DNA from: Asparagopsis taxiformis
Taxonomy: Eukaryota > Rhodophyta > Florideophyceae > Bonnemaisoniales > Bonnemaisoniaceae
DNA: 64,000 nucleotides
Assembly: GCA_030407315.1 (NCBI GenBank)
Contig: JALQPE010000476.1
Coordinates: forward strand, 1 to 64,000
Direction: 5' to 3'
Every line of letters starts with the position of its first letter. The first letter of the stretch is position 1. A model generated the notes under the pieces. The model worked only from the letters and a program-made list of their open reading frames with translations, was not told the origin of the DNA and did no database searches. Of the stretch, positions 19,909 through 30,260 are shown in pieces. Position numbers and translations under genes: made by a program.

Positions 19909-21137
19909 CCTGAATAATTCCATATAGCTCACTCACAGAAAGGCAATGCTCTCGTTATAGCGAAAGCCTTCCTCGGAAGGACAGTTTTTGTGGAGGCACT
20001 TTATCAAAATAGAAACGCCATCTGTGCAGGGTCTACTGCGAGCTTGCACCACAGTTTGACATCTCATAAGACATACAATGAAGCCTCTACTGTTGCAGAA
20101 CTGTAGAAAAAATAGTCTAGCCGAGAACTTCTCTGACACCATGTCTTTCAGTACCCAATCTCTGCTGGATATTCGTTTCGCTCTGCCCTCATTCGCTCTC
20201 GATTGCAGTGGGAGCACCGTCACAGCACATAAAATCATTCACTCGTGCACGTGTTGTTAACATCATGTTTATCGCATGTGAGAAGTCGTTTTGTTTCGGA
20301 AGTACACATTGTCAGATTCCCGCATTCGAACATTTTCTAGTGTAGCTAGGAAAGAAGAGATGTTGATGTTGCATAGTACCAACACGTATTCACAATGAAG
20401 ATCGAAAGAATCTAATGTTGAGAATTTCGTGAACCACAAGTTGCGTGAGACGTAGACTTCTATCTTTCGTCTCCGTCTGTGACTGTTAAACTGTATGCAT
20501 GCTTGTCATCTTTCCAGCGCTACCATATCATGCCGCATTCTCGGGAAATATTCGAATTCGAACCATTTCATCAGTTTGCTTCATGGCATGATCGCTATCG
20601 AAAATATGCGAACCATATTACTTTTCAATATGCCAAAGTGTTTCAACTGCGAGCTTCTAGTTTTTTCTCTGTATGGTCGTAAGCCTTCAGAACCGTGACT
20701 GGGCCGGTAGCGGGCAACGTGTTCCCCCAAGTACTCGATCATGACATTCGACATGTTTGAATGCATATATACTGGATTCAATTACATCAACAGCATCTTC
20801 ATACCCAACAGAGAGTAAACGATTCGTATTTGGCTTTGTCCTTAGGCCCGGTTGGGCTCTCCTAAAATAGCACTCTCGTTTATTGATATACGTCAACAGA
20901 GCGCAGGTAGGATTACATTGCATGGTCCTTTCAAGTCATACGCTCTGAAAGGTCTCAAACACTACATTTTAACGGGCATGGGTGAAATCAGTGAATCATG
21001 CGGGTCATCTGCGAAACCAAAACGGGTATAAATTGCCCGTCTTCAAAGAGGGAGCGACATCTGGGATCAGCAACCTTCCTTTCACAGAGGAATACACAAC
21101 AAAGCAAACCCGCACCAATATCAGTATCATTTCCATC
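19909..21137. other. Spacer with no supportable gene
   Basis: About 1.2 kb of AT-richer sequence. Frames of 60-100 codons occur on both strands but none has a recognisable motif, a signal peptide or an obvious partner exon. The left edge was contiguous with 14,249 before element 3 inserted. Confidence 0.4.
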
Positions 21138-22015
21138 ATGTCTCGTTTCATTTTGGCTTTTATAACGGCTGCTGTCATTTTGAGTTCTGGAACCCGCTCG
21201 GATGCGTCAGCCATCCCTGCCTTAGAACGACAAGGAAGAGGACCACGCCCATGTGGTTCTTGTTCGATGAGATGCTTTCCGACTGCTCTACAAGCAGCTC
21301 GAGCCTGTGTACCTGCCTGTGTAGGATGGGGCAAGCATGCTTCATACGCGACAGATGTCGTCGTGGCAGGAGAATGAGGAGAAGAGGCTTCCAATGCGCA
21401 CGTCGACGAAGGGGAAATCCAGGACCAATGCGCCCCCCTAACGTCATGCCTCCCGTAACCGTACCGCCCATGACTGTTCCAGGTCCAGTAACATTTCCAG
21501 TTCCGGTAGTTCCCATGGTCGTAGGACCCACAGTTGCCGCATCAGCAACCCCGACTAGTTCCATTACTGTTTCACCGTCGGTATCTCCAACGATATCTCC
21601 CTCTCCGAGTGCATCGTCTAGCTTGGGTGCTTCTGTAACGCCTTCTGTGTCTCCGACTCCATCTCAGACCTGCACTATTTCTTCATCTGGTTCGTTCGGG
21701 ATGACGCCTACTTCGGAGACATGCCGCTGCGGATCTCTAAGTTCTACAGTGACGGTGTTGATTCCAATTGAGACGGATGGTTCTCTACTACCAAGCACAG
21801 ATCAGGCAGTGATGTGTTATAATTCTTGCATACGAAGCTCTCTGTTCACCAGATGCACTCCTGGTCCCATCAACGCCTTCGTTTCCGTCGGAAATACAGA
21901 TGTCGACAGTTGTTGTAATTCGTGTGACATGTTGGCTTCTGGGACACCAGTAAATCGCCCGGCGAACCGTTGTATGCTGGATGAGCCCGAGGCGACTGCA
22001 ATGCCAATGATGTAG
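21138..22015 (+). pseudogene. Secreted Cys-rich, Ser/Thr/Pro-rich protein with a frame change
   Basis: From ATG at 21,138 the protein starts with a signal peptide (MSRFILAFITAAVILSSGTR), then a Cys-rich patch (CGSCSMRCF, ACVPACVG), and this frame stops at 21,377. A second frame, overlapping from 21,251 and shifted, continues with Cys/Arg-rich sequence, a Val/Pro-rich stretch, a mucin-like Ser/Thr/Pro linker (SPSVSPTISPSPSASSS) and a second Cys-rich module containing CRCGS, CYNSCIRSS and CCNSC, ending at 22,015. One frame change between about 21,300 and 21,377 would join them into a protein of roughly 290 residues, plausible as a cell-surface or extracellular-matrix protein. I could not identify a GT-AG intron of the right length, so a frameshift mutation or sequence error is likelier. 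Function unknown. Confidence 0.5.
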
Positions 22016-23888
22016 TGAAAGCGTAAATTCTACGTCCCGGAGTGATGGCTTGGTTACTCTACCGGTTGGTATCTTTCCTAGGTGTTACTGAGGCGAAGGG
22101 TGTGTGAAGGCCGCGGTTGGTGCCTTGAAGGATTCTTGCATCATAGATATCACGTGGTAAATGGGAGTTGTCCTTTTTCTAGAATACTGTGACGAGATAA
22201 AAGTAGCGTAATCTCTTTATGGATAAACTAAACGATAGACCCATGCCGGGAAAGAATAGCTGAAACGATACTATATTCTCCCTACAGACTTGATTGTCGG
22301 AATTAACACGTTTTGTTTTATCACTATTACTTACGAAGCTTGTCAACTCTTTGAATAAGCGACATTGATCAACAAATAACCATGTCCTCCATCTGCGCTG
22401 TATTCAAGCGATTCTATACTCCGCCTATCTGAGAGCGCATGGGATATATTTGGACGGTAGGAAAGTTTTCAGAGAAGTGCGGTAAAGGAGTGGTCAATTG
22501 TCGGCAACCATGTATGGAACCTCGTCTCCGAAGGCCTTTGGCTCATATGTGCAACGACAAATGTAAATCTGCCAAGTGTTTCGTTCTGCGCGCACGGTAT
22601 CGATATCTAAATTAAATTCCCAGTCCAATCTGATAATAGTGGAAAGTTGTCAACATCATCGTCCACTGGATTATACACGTGGATGCACCGTGCGTTGTCA
22701 ACTTGCGATGGATGTGGACATCACCGCGCCCGACAGTCGCCCATACAGCTCCACGCATTGTGCGAACGGAAATGCGAAGACTGCGCCTCTAGAGAAAACG
22801 TGAGTAAATTAATTTTACGATTTCAAACAAGAACCGCTTTGTCACAGACGAAGGCCGCCGTGCTGCGTGCCGCGAAGGCGACTTGCTGACCAACGCGCGG
22901 ACTGGTCTGTGGAAACCGCGCACGTCGATTGGATGCGTGGTGGATGATTAGCTACCCCAACTGTATGAGTTAAATTACCACAAGTATGGAAACTGAAAAT
23001 AATTTATTCCAACCCTACACCCAATGCGTGCAGGGGTACATGGCGACTACCAATTACAACTCGCCAAAACAAATCTAATTAATGTACATGTTGATTTTTA
23101 TGTTTTCGCTGGCTGACTCGACTGTCAATAAACGAAACAGGCATCCGTCTCACATCCTTTCTCAATCTCAGGGCTGCGACAAGTCATCAAGACAAGACAT
23201 GCTACTAGCACGGCTCCATCTCTTTCATTAGACCGCAAACTCAGTTACCTAGACTTCAATTAAAGATCAAGTTATTTCCTAAATACAGAGTCATTTCGAG
23301 TAAGACTGTGTGATTTCCTATAAATATAGCTTTTGAGCATAGATTGACTCTTTCTCGAAAACACTCATTATTCTAGAAATTACGGAAAACCTAATCAAAA
23401 ATTAAATATCTTAGAAAATTTCCAGATCTTGAGCAAACCCCTGGCACGCTGGTCTGCTGGATGACCTGTAACTTGTTCTTATATTATTGGCGAATAATCC
23501 AAAATCAGAAAGTGGTGCTCGGGCATTGGTCTCGAGTTCAAATCTCACTGAGTTGTCTGGTCCTGGGTAAATGCTGTCATATGGATGACTTGTACTGGGG
23601 GGTGAAATGTGTGTACGGCACAAAGTTCGTTGCATTCGTCACGCATGAATCTCTCTGGTCCACCAATTCATGCGCACTACTAGCCCCCTTACAGTACAAC
23701 GAATGGCTCAACGCCATTTCCAAAATTCAGCTTCCGCGATGGATCCAACAACTCTTTTCCCCCCAGGACATGTCAGATCTCCTAAACTACTTTTGATCAA
23801 ATTTGTGTTTGGTATAACCGCAGGAGATCCCTCATAGAGATTTATACCCTCATTTACTTGCTATCAATGCAGGTGGGCTGCGATCTAT
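22016..23888. other. Spacer with no supportable gene
   Basis: About 1.9 kb. A plus-strand frame at 22,647-22,889 contains spaced cysteines (CDGCGHH, CERKCEDC) that resemble a zinc-binding tail, but it is short and isolated. The rest is AT-rich with only chance frames. The left end of the neighbouring transposon may lie near 23,390, but I see no clear terminal inverted repeat. Confidence 0.35.
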
Positions 23889-25133
23889 CTAAATGATGTC
23901 ATCACCATCCTCCTCCTCAAACTCCATTGTAAGCCTACGCATAGTTCTACGCCTATAAGACCTCTGCGAATTGCGCCTCTTCTGTGCCCGCTGAGATCCT
24001 ATGTCATACAAGTAATTCTGAAGAGCATCATAGAACGACAAATCTTCAGCACGAAGTGGGTTGAACTTGATATGCAGATTAGTCAGTGCAAGGCACATTT
24101 CAAATATCATATCGTAGCTGTCTTCCTTCCACCTGTACTTGTTAGTCATCACACCCCACAGGCTAGACAGACGACCGAAGAAATTTTCTACGATGATGCG
24201 GTCACTTGAGATCTCATTGTTCATCTGTATCTCACTGAGGAAAAGGTCCCGACTGGTAGGCTTTCTCATCGGATGAATCAGCCTGATGTGATGCGCCGCT
24301 CCTTGATATCCCTTGTCCGCTAGTATGCTCCACTGATCGGGATATTTAGCAACAAGATATCCATCATCTTCCACCTCGGATGATTCATTTTTCTGCAATG
24401 CCAGTTCATGAAATTCAAGGTTGTCATAAAATATATCAATGTCATTAATAGACCCTGCAAAGTGCGTAGTGCACCCAATGGCGAAGCCACGTGGAATGAC
24501 TGAAACTTCAACCTTGTACCCGTACAGCTTGTGCTTGCCGCTAAAGTATGGCTTAGATTCCTGTATATTTCCAGTTGGGCGATTCGTCTGCTGGAATGTG
24601 ACATCAGTGGCATACCTACAGTATGGAAATTTGGAAAACGTTTTGTTTTCTTCAATCTCTTTTTCCATACTGTATTTGGCCCTTAGTTTAGCCACGAGCA
24701 CCTTATAAAGCTCTCCTGAAACCACTTTGAGGAACCCCATGATAAGCTTCTGAAATGTTGGGCCCTTGATTTTGAACATCCTCCCCATGTAATCCCACGT
24801 GCCCCCGTGCTTGAGTACTGAAAGAGTCATGAACAAGACGTCCTTCGGTTCTTGGTCAGACTTGCGGCCTCTTCTAACGTTCCACTTGGACTTCACATGA
24901 TTAGCAATAGTCTTCCAGAGAGATCCAAATTCGGATGGTGTAAAATTTGTCATCTGTTTGATAGCTTCTGCGCCTTCTTCCTCGAAAAATCCATCCATCA
25001 CGGGGCTGGATGACTTGTCTTCATCTGCGCTCTCTGGGCGCGGGCGGTCTTGGTACGCCGTAATTCGCTCCCTGCGCTCCTCAGATACTTCAGAAAGCAT
25101 GCGCAAGGCGCGGAATTCATCTGAGCGTTGCAT
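23889..25133 (-). CDS. DDE transposase, PIF/Harbinger (IS5-like) type
   Basis: Encodes 414 residues in one intact frame. The C-terminal two thirds match the DDE superfamily endonuclease fold seen in PIF/Harbinger transposases, with catalytic candidates Asp177 (YATDVTFQQ), Asp273 (ILADKGYQG) and Glu316 (IVENFFGRL). A helical segment before the core (GGTWDYMGRMFKIKGPTFQ) resembles the DNA-binding helix-turn-helix of the family. The N-terminus is acidic and the C-terminus very basic (RRNSQRSYRRRTMRR), likely a nuclear-localisation signal. A TATA-like element (TATAAATA on the minus strand, 25,219-25,226) sits about 85 bases upstream. Either an active DNA transposon gene or a domesticated copy; no Myb-like partner gene was found next to it. 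Confidence 0.8.
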   Translation of the reverse strand: MQRSDEFRALRMLSEVSEERRERITAYQDRPRPESADEDKSSSPVMDGFFEEEGAEAIKQMTNFTPSEFGSLWKTIANHVKSKWNVRRGRKSDQEPKDVLFMTLSVLKHGGTWDYMGRMFKIKGPTFQKLIMGFLKVVSGELYKVLVAKLRAKYSMEKEIEENKTFSKFPYCRYATDVTFQQTNRPTGNIQESKPYFSGKHKLYGYKVEVSVIPRGFAIGCTTHFAGSINDIDIFYDNLEFHELALQKNESSEVEDDGYLVAKYPDQWSILADKGYQGAAHHIRLIHPMRKPTSRDLFLSEIQMNNEISSDRIIVENFFGRLSSLWGVMTNKYRWKEDSYDMIFEMCLALTNLHIKFNPLRAEDLSFYDALQNYLYDIGSQRAQKRRNSQRSYRRRTMRRLTMEFEEEDGDDII

Positions 25134-26241
25134 CGTTGGAAACTTGAAGATTAGTGATATGAAAGGGATATGAGTGTGGTGAGAGAGTGTTGATACTGTT
25201 GTACAAGGTAAAAGACTCTATTTATACGCTATGAAGCATCTTTTTCTAGAGGAACAGATCTTTTCGGAGTTGATCTAGTGCTCAGGAAGAGATGCGTGAA
25301 TTAGGAAATATGTCGGTCTTTGATCAAATACTGGATCTTTGACGATTTGGTCAATTTACTAATAAAAATGATATTTTTGATCAATTTTTGTTTTTTTTGG
25401 TCGTTTTCCTTGTTCTCATGAATAAACTAATGTAATTGAGTATATTTTCAATAACTGACTGAAAGCTCTATTGCTCGTCCAACGAGCGGCTGCTGGTTAC
25501 AATATTTCTTCCCCTCTCCTCCCTGGCCAACCAGCTTTCAGATATCCATATATAACGCGCTCCATGATGTGAGCTGGTTGTGCGTGTGAGTCACATCCCG
25601 TGGTACAACATTGTTTATACTATAAAGACGTCCAAAGCGCTATATTCCCCTCGACGCGACGTGAGCACAAATGCTTCCACCCCAATGCTCTCACGCCCTT
25701 CTGCCTCATTCAATAGATACAAATGACAGATTCATCGTACAACTCATATATTCTGCTCTGTTTTCTATCCCGGCCATCGTGCACGACCTTTCTTCCTTAA
25801 ATTCCTTCGCCCCCAAAAGATGCTAGCCTTGCTTAATCTTCTCGCTTCTCATTCTAGATTACTTCCTCATTCTTCTAGCTGTCATCCACGGTACTTCCCT
25901 TTCCCCGTCAAACGCCTCAATTGTCGTCGTCTCCGATACCTCTAGCCGTAATGTACTCCAATCGCAAGCCAATTCCATCTCTTGCTACGTCAAACTCCAC
26001 TGTTATTCTTTCGTCTATCTAGATCCCGCTTACTCTACCTCGTTATGTCATATACATTATCGCGACTTTTTCTTCCGCAAGCATTACCCAGTTGAACAAT
26101 GGCTCGTTTCGCAGCCTTCCTCTACCATCACAGTGGTTTGTGGAAAGCGATACGATGGGTGGAACTACTGATCTGTTCCTGCAGAGATGACTAGATTATG
26201 ATTTCGATATTGCATTCTGAGAGAGATCATGGAATTCTGAG
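25134..26241. other. Spacer upstream of the transposase
   Basis: About 1.1 kb, AT-rich, with pyrimidine-rich plus-strand tracts at 25,640-26,060 and no gene I can support. It includes the probable promoter of the transposase (TATA-like sequence at 25,219-25,226). Confidence 0.35.
25219..25226 (-). promoter_or_regulatory. TATA box of the DDE transposase gene
   Basis: TATAAATA on the minus strand, about 85 bases before the ATG at 25,133. The position suits a TATA box with a leader of about 50-60 bases. No other promoter motif was identified. Confidence 0.4.
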
Positions 26242-26997
26242 ATGTCGGCCGGAAACTACATTGCGAGAAATACCAAGTTTACTCGAAGATTTCTCAGATT
26301 GTGGTCTTCATATAAGTATATTGGCCAAGTTGGTTTCAGCTCTGCTGATAAGGGCACAGTTTACCCAGCAACAATTGACGCAAACAGAATGAAGGGTAGA
26401 CATTTGTGTACGATGTGTATAGAAATCTGACAGAAAATGTGATGAATTTGCAACCTTACTACGATTTCTTCATCAGTACTCAAAAGTTGCTGGGGCCTCC
26501 GAGAACGCACTTTTTGACCGCGTCTGGGATGAGGGCATGGCTTCCAGAATCGACGCAATTTACAACCATTTTGTCACAGTATTAAGAATCCAAAGTGGCC
26601 GCATCAATATGTCGAACATTCTGATGACGTTGGATACTCGAATATATCAGGTAAGGAATTTCGGAAAGTCGGAATGATTAACGATTTCGATACGGGCAAA
26701 CTGTTGAAGAGTTTGGACATGAGCACGATAAACAAACAGTCTGGACACGAGTGTGTTGTTCCAAGATGGAAGCTGCTAGATGAAACGTGCTACGACAGAA
26801 AGTGGTGCGGACCGATTGCCGGAAAGTGGTCCATTGGCCACATGGAGTAGTGAGTGAACGGAAAGGCGGTCAAGTACAACTACAAACATCGGGGCGTAGA
26901 CTGGTATAATCAGTTTGTCGCTACACTAACCTGAGACGGACGGCCATACAATGGAAGACATGTGACATTTGCCAATGGGTCTGTAGATCTGCCCTGC
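26242..26997 (+). pseudogene. Decayed transposase-like coding relic
   Basis: Protein-like sequence runs through several broken frames. One frame of 62 codons starts at 26,242. The clearest stretch is open from about 26,581 to 26,847 (for example KEFRKVGMINDFDTGKLLKS and HECVVPRWKLLDETCYD), then meets TAG and TGA and continues in the same frame as KAVKYNYKHRGVDWYNQF before another TGA at about 26,932. The YN-x-H-x-GVD-x2-NQ pattern and the spaced cysteines that follow (TCDICQWVC) recall the end of piggyBac-type transposases, but the match is weak and by eye only. No intact gene remains. Confidence 0.35.
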
Positions 26998-27085
26998 GTC
27001 AGGGCCGTCTGTCCTGTCTTTTGAAAGCGACATGTGCAATCAATCGGACTGCTGCTTTTGAAGAGCAGACTGAAATAATTTTAGT

Positions 27086-28138
27086 TTACTTGGAGCAACG
27101 TGCCACAACATACTTGCTTATCGAAGCGATGGCATTCACCGAAGCGACTTGAAACAGTTCGTCGCCAGCAGCAAAGTCCAAACGTTTTGCCATAAACTCA
27201 TTGCAAAGCTTGTTCTTATGCGAGCTAACGGCGCGTCCGTCCACTTTGATAAACTCGTGAGTTCCACCGCCTTCTGGCGCATTACTGTAGCGCACAACAA
27301 ACGTTGCTGGATCAAACTGTGCGTTGCGACTGCACCCAAATTCATGTCTGAAATGCTCGAGAATGTGCGCTGCAATTCGCAGGTGATGCTCCTTGCATAC
27401 ATTGGAATCGTCATAAGTCGGGTAACAATCGAAAAAGTAATCGCAAACACTGCCAACGCCGGCGGGAGATGCCCCAATATTCGTCACAACGCATGAAATT
27501 CTACACATGTTTATCAACTGCGTTGCAAGCGCCTTGAACGACAACACACTCTGCAACCTCTGTCCACGAGCGCGTCGGTCCATCATAGTCAGTCCGAGAT
27601 GCACAATGACATCACCGTCGTACGGGAGGTACACCATAACTGTGAAGCCAATAGCACCGCTCTGATCGTACACGATGGCCACGATGCGATTCGTGAACAC
27701 TTGCCGACAAATCTCTTCGTTGAACAAACGATGCGTCGGCACGGAGCCTATGCTATTCTCAGCGATTTGTCTGAGCTGCTGAAAGAGCTGTTGCAACTGC
27801 GCATCGGTCATCCAACGCCCCGGCTGGTCGTAGGTCTTCACATAACGCATCCTGCCGGCGGGGCTGGTCCAGACGCGCATGACGGGCGCAGGCAACCAGG
27901 CGAAGCGCGGGTCATCGTCGATGACGTCTTTGCGCGACGCGAGTCGGACGTCGATGCCGGCGAGTGTGGCCACAAGGGAAACGGCGGAGATGGACAGCTT
28001 TTCCAGCAGACGCACGGGCAGACAGTCGGGCAGTTGGATGAAGATGGAGGGCGCGATGATGGGGGAGAGCAATAGCGCGATTATGGTGGCGGCTAGCGAT
28101 CGAACAAAAACGAGTAGGGCGGTGGAAAGCCCATTCAT
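27086..28138 (-). CDS. Putative membrane-anchored GNAT-like acyltransferase
   Basis: Encodes 350 residues. The N-terminus has hydrophobic segments (LVFVRSLAATIIALLLSPII and, less strongly, residues 45-65), so it may be membrane-anchored or carry an organelle-targeting presequence. The middle (about residues 150-235) has the strand-helix feel of a GNAT acyl-CoA N-acyltransferase: a beta region (AIVYDQSGAIGFTVMVYL), then LGLTMMDRRARGQRLQ, which sits where the acetyl-CoA pyrophosphate loop (R/Q-x2-G-x-G/A) is expected, and a following helix. The substrate is unknown. It lies 222 bases downstream of, and on the same strand as, the VAMP7-like gene. The GNAT assignment is by pattern only, and a novel membrane protein is the alternative. 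Confidence 0.55.
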   Translation of the reverse strand: MNGLSTALLVFVRSLAATIIALLLSPIIAPSIFIQLPDCLPVRLLEKLSISAVSLVATLAGIDVRLASRKDVIDDDPRFAWLPAPVMRVWTSPAGRMRYVKTYDQPGRWMTDAQLQQLFQQLRQIAENSIGSVPTHRLFNEEICRQVFTNRIVAIVYDQSGAIGFTVMVYLPYDGDVIVHLGLTMMDRRARGQRLQSVLSFKALATQLINMCRISCVVTNIGASPAGVGSVCDYFFDCYPTYDDSNVCKEHHLRIAAHILEHFRHEFGCSRNAQFDPATFVVRYSNAPEGGGTHEFIKVDGRAVSSHKNKLCNEFMAKRLDFAAGDELFQVASVNAIASISKYVVARCSK

Positions 28139-28360
28139 GGTGGTTGGCGGCGATGGCGGGTGATGGCGCAGGCGCGCATTGCAAGGCGACGCGAGGGAAA
28201 CTTTTCTTTCAAGCGACAGAGTTGAATCGCTTCAGCAAGTCTACAGAATGAATGGCTGCTCAGGTGGACGGAATATTCGGGGGAGAAGATTTGTGTTGGA
28301 GGCGACGAATATTCGCTTTGAGTTTTTAGAATCAATTCGATGCTCTGCGTGTTTATTGGC

Positions 28361-29230
28361 TCACGATTGTGCTCCGCCAGATTGTTGTTGCAACGCGAAG
28401 GGCACAGCAATCACCACCCCCAGTACTATGAGTAGAACAAAGATGCCAAGCTTCATTTTTAGATTCTTCCATCGCATGCGCTGATTCGCTTCTTGACTCT
28501 TGTTTTGAAAGTTTGACGCTTCATTCTTCATTACTTGGGTGCTGTCGAATAATGTCTCTAGATGATCCGAATTCTGCCATTCACAATCCCATCGGTGGTT
28601 AGTAATCTGATCTCTGCTTGTGTTACATACTCATTTAAGACGCACCTACTTTCAGCGCTGTTTGAATGTTCACCTGCATCTGCCCTTTGACCTCTTCGAC
28701 TTGCTGCTGAACTGCACCGACTTTACTCACCGAAACTTCATGCTGTTCGTACGAATTCATGATGTCTTCAAACATCGGTCGCGACGCTTGTTCCAATGAG
28801 AGCTCGGCAGCACTTCCAATTTCATATCGAAACTTGCGTTTAAACCTTTCACGGCACTCGCCCAACAGCTTGAACGCCACCATTTGCGGATACTCGACCG
28901 TTGAAATAGCTGCACACACACAAAGCGAAAGCGAATATATAGATATATATGTCAATAACACAAACGTCAAATACGCTGCTTCATCACTTGTGCGACTGCT
29001 CGCAACGTACCGACAAACAAAAGTACCGTGTCGGAATAGAAATGAACGTCGCCAATATCATCCTTCACAGTCATCCTGTTGTAGTTTGCTGCACTACCAG
29101 TCGCAAGAACACGCAGCATCCTCTTTCGATGCTCCAGTGCACTATTTTTCGCCGACGCATACTCGGCTAGAACCGTACCGTCGGAGACGCGCGCAACTCC
29201 GAGGTATTGCAGCATTTTTGCGGCGCTCAT
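28361..29230 (-). CDS. VAMP7-like longin R-SNARE, three exons
   Basis: Three exons at 29,230-29,011, 28,909-28,650 and 28,573-28,361 give 230 residues, the usual VAMP7 length. Intron 1 (29,010-28,910, 101 bases) is GTACGT...GCAG in phase 1. Intron 2 (28,649-28,574, 76 bases) is GTAGGT...GCAG in phase 0, with a perfect TACTAAC branch site. The protein has an N-terminal longin domain (TVEYPQMVAFKLLGECRERF), a SNARE motif (VEEVKGQMQVNIQTALK continuing into NSDHLETLFDS), the juxtamembrane NLKMK and a C-terminal membrane anchor (LGIFVLLIVLGVVIAVPFAL). SNAREs of this type drive fusion at vacuoles or late endosomes. By alignment with VAMP7 the zero-layer arginine is replaced by Asn161, the first residue of exon 3. 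Confidence 0.85.
28574..28649 (-). other. Spliceosomal intron 2 of the VAMP7-like gene
   Basis: 76 bases, donor GTAGGT, acceptor GCAG, with TACTAAC about 29 bases before the acceptor. Removal joins the SNARE motif in frame. The strict yeast-like branch site is characteristic of intron-poor genomes. Confidence 0.85.
28910..29010 (-). other. Spliceosomal intron 1 of the VAMP7-like gene
   Basis: 101 bases, donor GTACGT and acceptor GTGCAG. Splicing joins FV and AISTVEYPQ in frame within the longin domain. No perfect TACTAAC is present; TTGAC-type sequences occur twice. Confidence 0.7.
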
Positions 29231-29526
29231 AAGTTGTTGTTTGCCTTTTCACAACGCCGGGCTACAGTATATCGATTCGTAGAGGCTCGCTGGCTACCAA
29301 GTTGTTCTGCCTGCCAAGCTGGTACTTTTGATAGCCAACGTCCGACGCTGATGGTGAGCGCAGCGCACGCCCAATTTGAGCGCACTACAGATGGCATCGT
29401 TTGATGTCCGGCTCTTACAATTCATTGTTAGTTTCTTGACAGTGATGCGACTAAAAAATTTTACCGCACAGCAAACCACCTGCTGTGGCGACACGCAACA
29501 TTACTGCTGATACTTTTTTTACAAAC

Positions 29527-29961
29527 TCAATGCGCAAGTCGACTCAGTTCTAACAAGTTAATCACAAAGGGCGTTTGGTAACTGTGATCGGTCCAGTTCA
29601 GAAACGTCGCAATATACTGCACACGGTGTACAATCGCATAGCTTGTGATCATGTGGTAATTAGTCTGAATAATGCTTGTATGCTGCGTAGCCAAAGTCGA
29701 GCACCTGTTGAAGAAGATGATGAAATTGGTCAACACTTGAAACTCCATTGCTGTGGTACGAGCGTGTGGGTGTATCGTTTGCAGAAGCTTACCAATGGAG
29801 TCGCACGAATCGCAGCAAAGTACACAGAGAGAATACAGATGTTGGAGTAGAGAAGCGCACGCATCTCTTTCTTGTCGGGCTGACGCATGAATTGGCTGTT
29901 CATTGTGAAACGGTAAAACGATGGCAGACACGGTCGACGCGGTCAACAGGAGCGCACCCAA
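29527..29961 (-). CDS. Hypothetical small protein with hydrophobic N-terminus
   Basis: Encodes 144 residues from an ATG. The N-terminus (MGALLLTASTVSAIVLP) could be a signal peptide, and several cysteines cluster at residues 37-55 (CASLLQHLYSLCVLCCDSC). No family is recognised. It sits between the SNARE gene and the divergently oriented NDH-2 gene, where an otherwise empty gap of about 1 kb would lie. It may be a chance frame. Confidence 0.3.
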   Translation of the reverse strand: MGALLLTASTVSAIVLPFHNEQPIHASARQERDACASLLQHLYSLCVLCCDSCDSIGKLLQTIHPHARTTAMEFQVLTNFIIFFNRCSTLATQHTSIIQTNYHMITSYAIVHRVQYIATFLNWTDHSYQTPFVINLLELSRLAH

Positions 29962-30260
29962 GGCAAGGAAAAGTTACTCGACGTCTGGACAAATCTAAAA
30001 GCTGCAATTTTTCGAAAACTTTTTCATAAAATATCGAAACATTACAAACATATCGTACAGTACAGATCAAAGGCGGAGATCGAGTTTTCCCTTGGCGATA
30101 GTACCTTTTTTCACAACTCGCATTCAGAATCGGCTACATCACGCAAACATTGCAACTATACGATGCATGCATTCATTTCCGCACCAGTTGTTCACAAACG
30201 CGCAACAGTCCGTCGTCAGCGATGCTCGCCGACATGCACGCAGAAACCGCCCCGCAATGA

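Noticed and set aside
23389..25400. Terminal inverted repeats around the DDE transposase
   Set aside because: AT-rich stretches near 23,390 and 25,370 share a weak similarity (ATCAAAAATTAAATATC against the complement of GATATTTTTGATCAATT), which is within chance for such composition.
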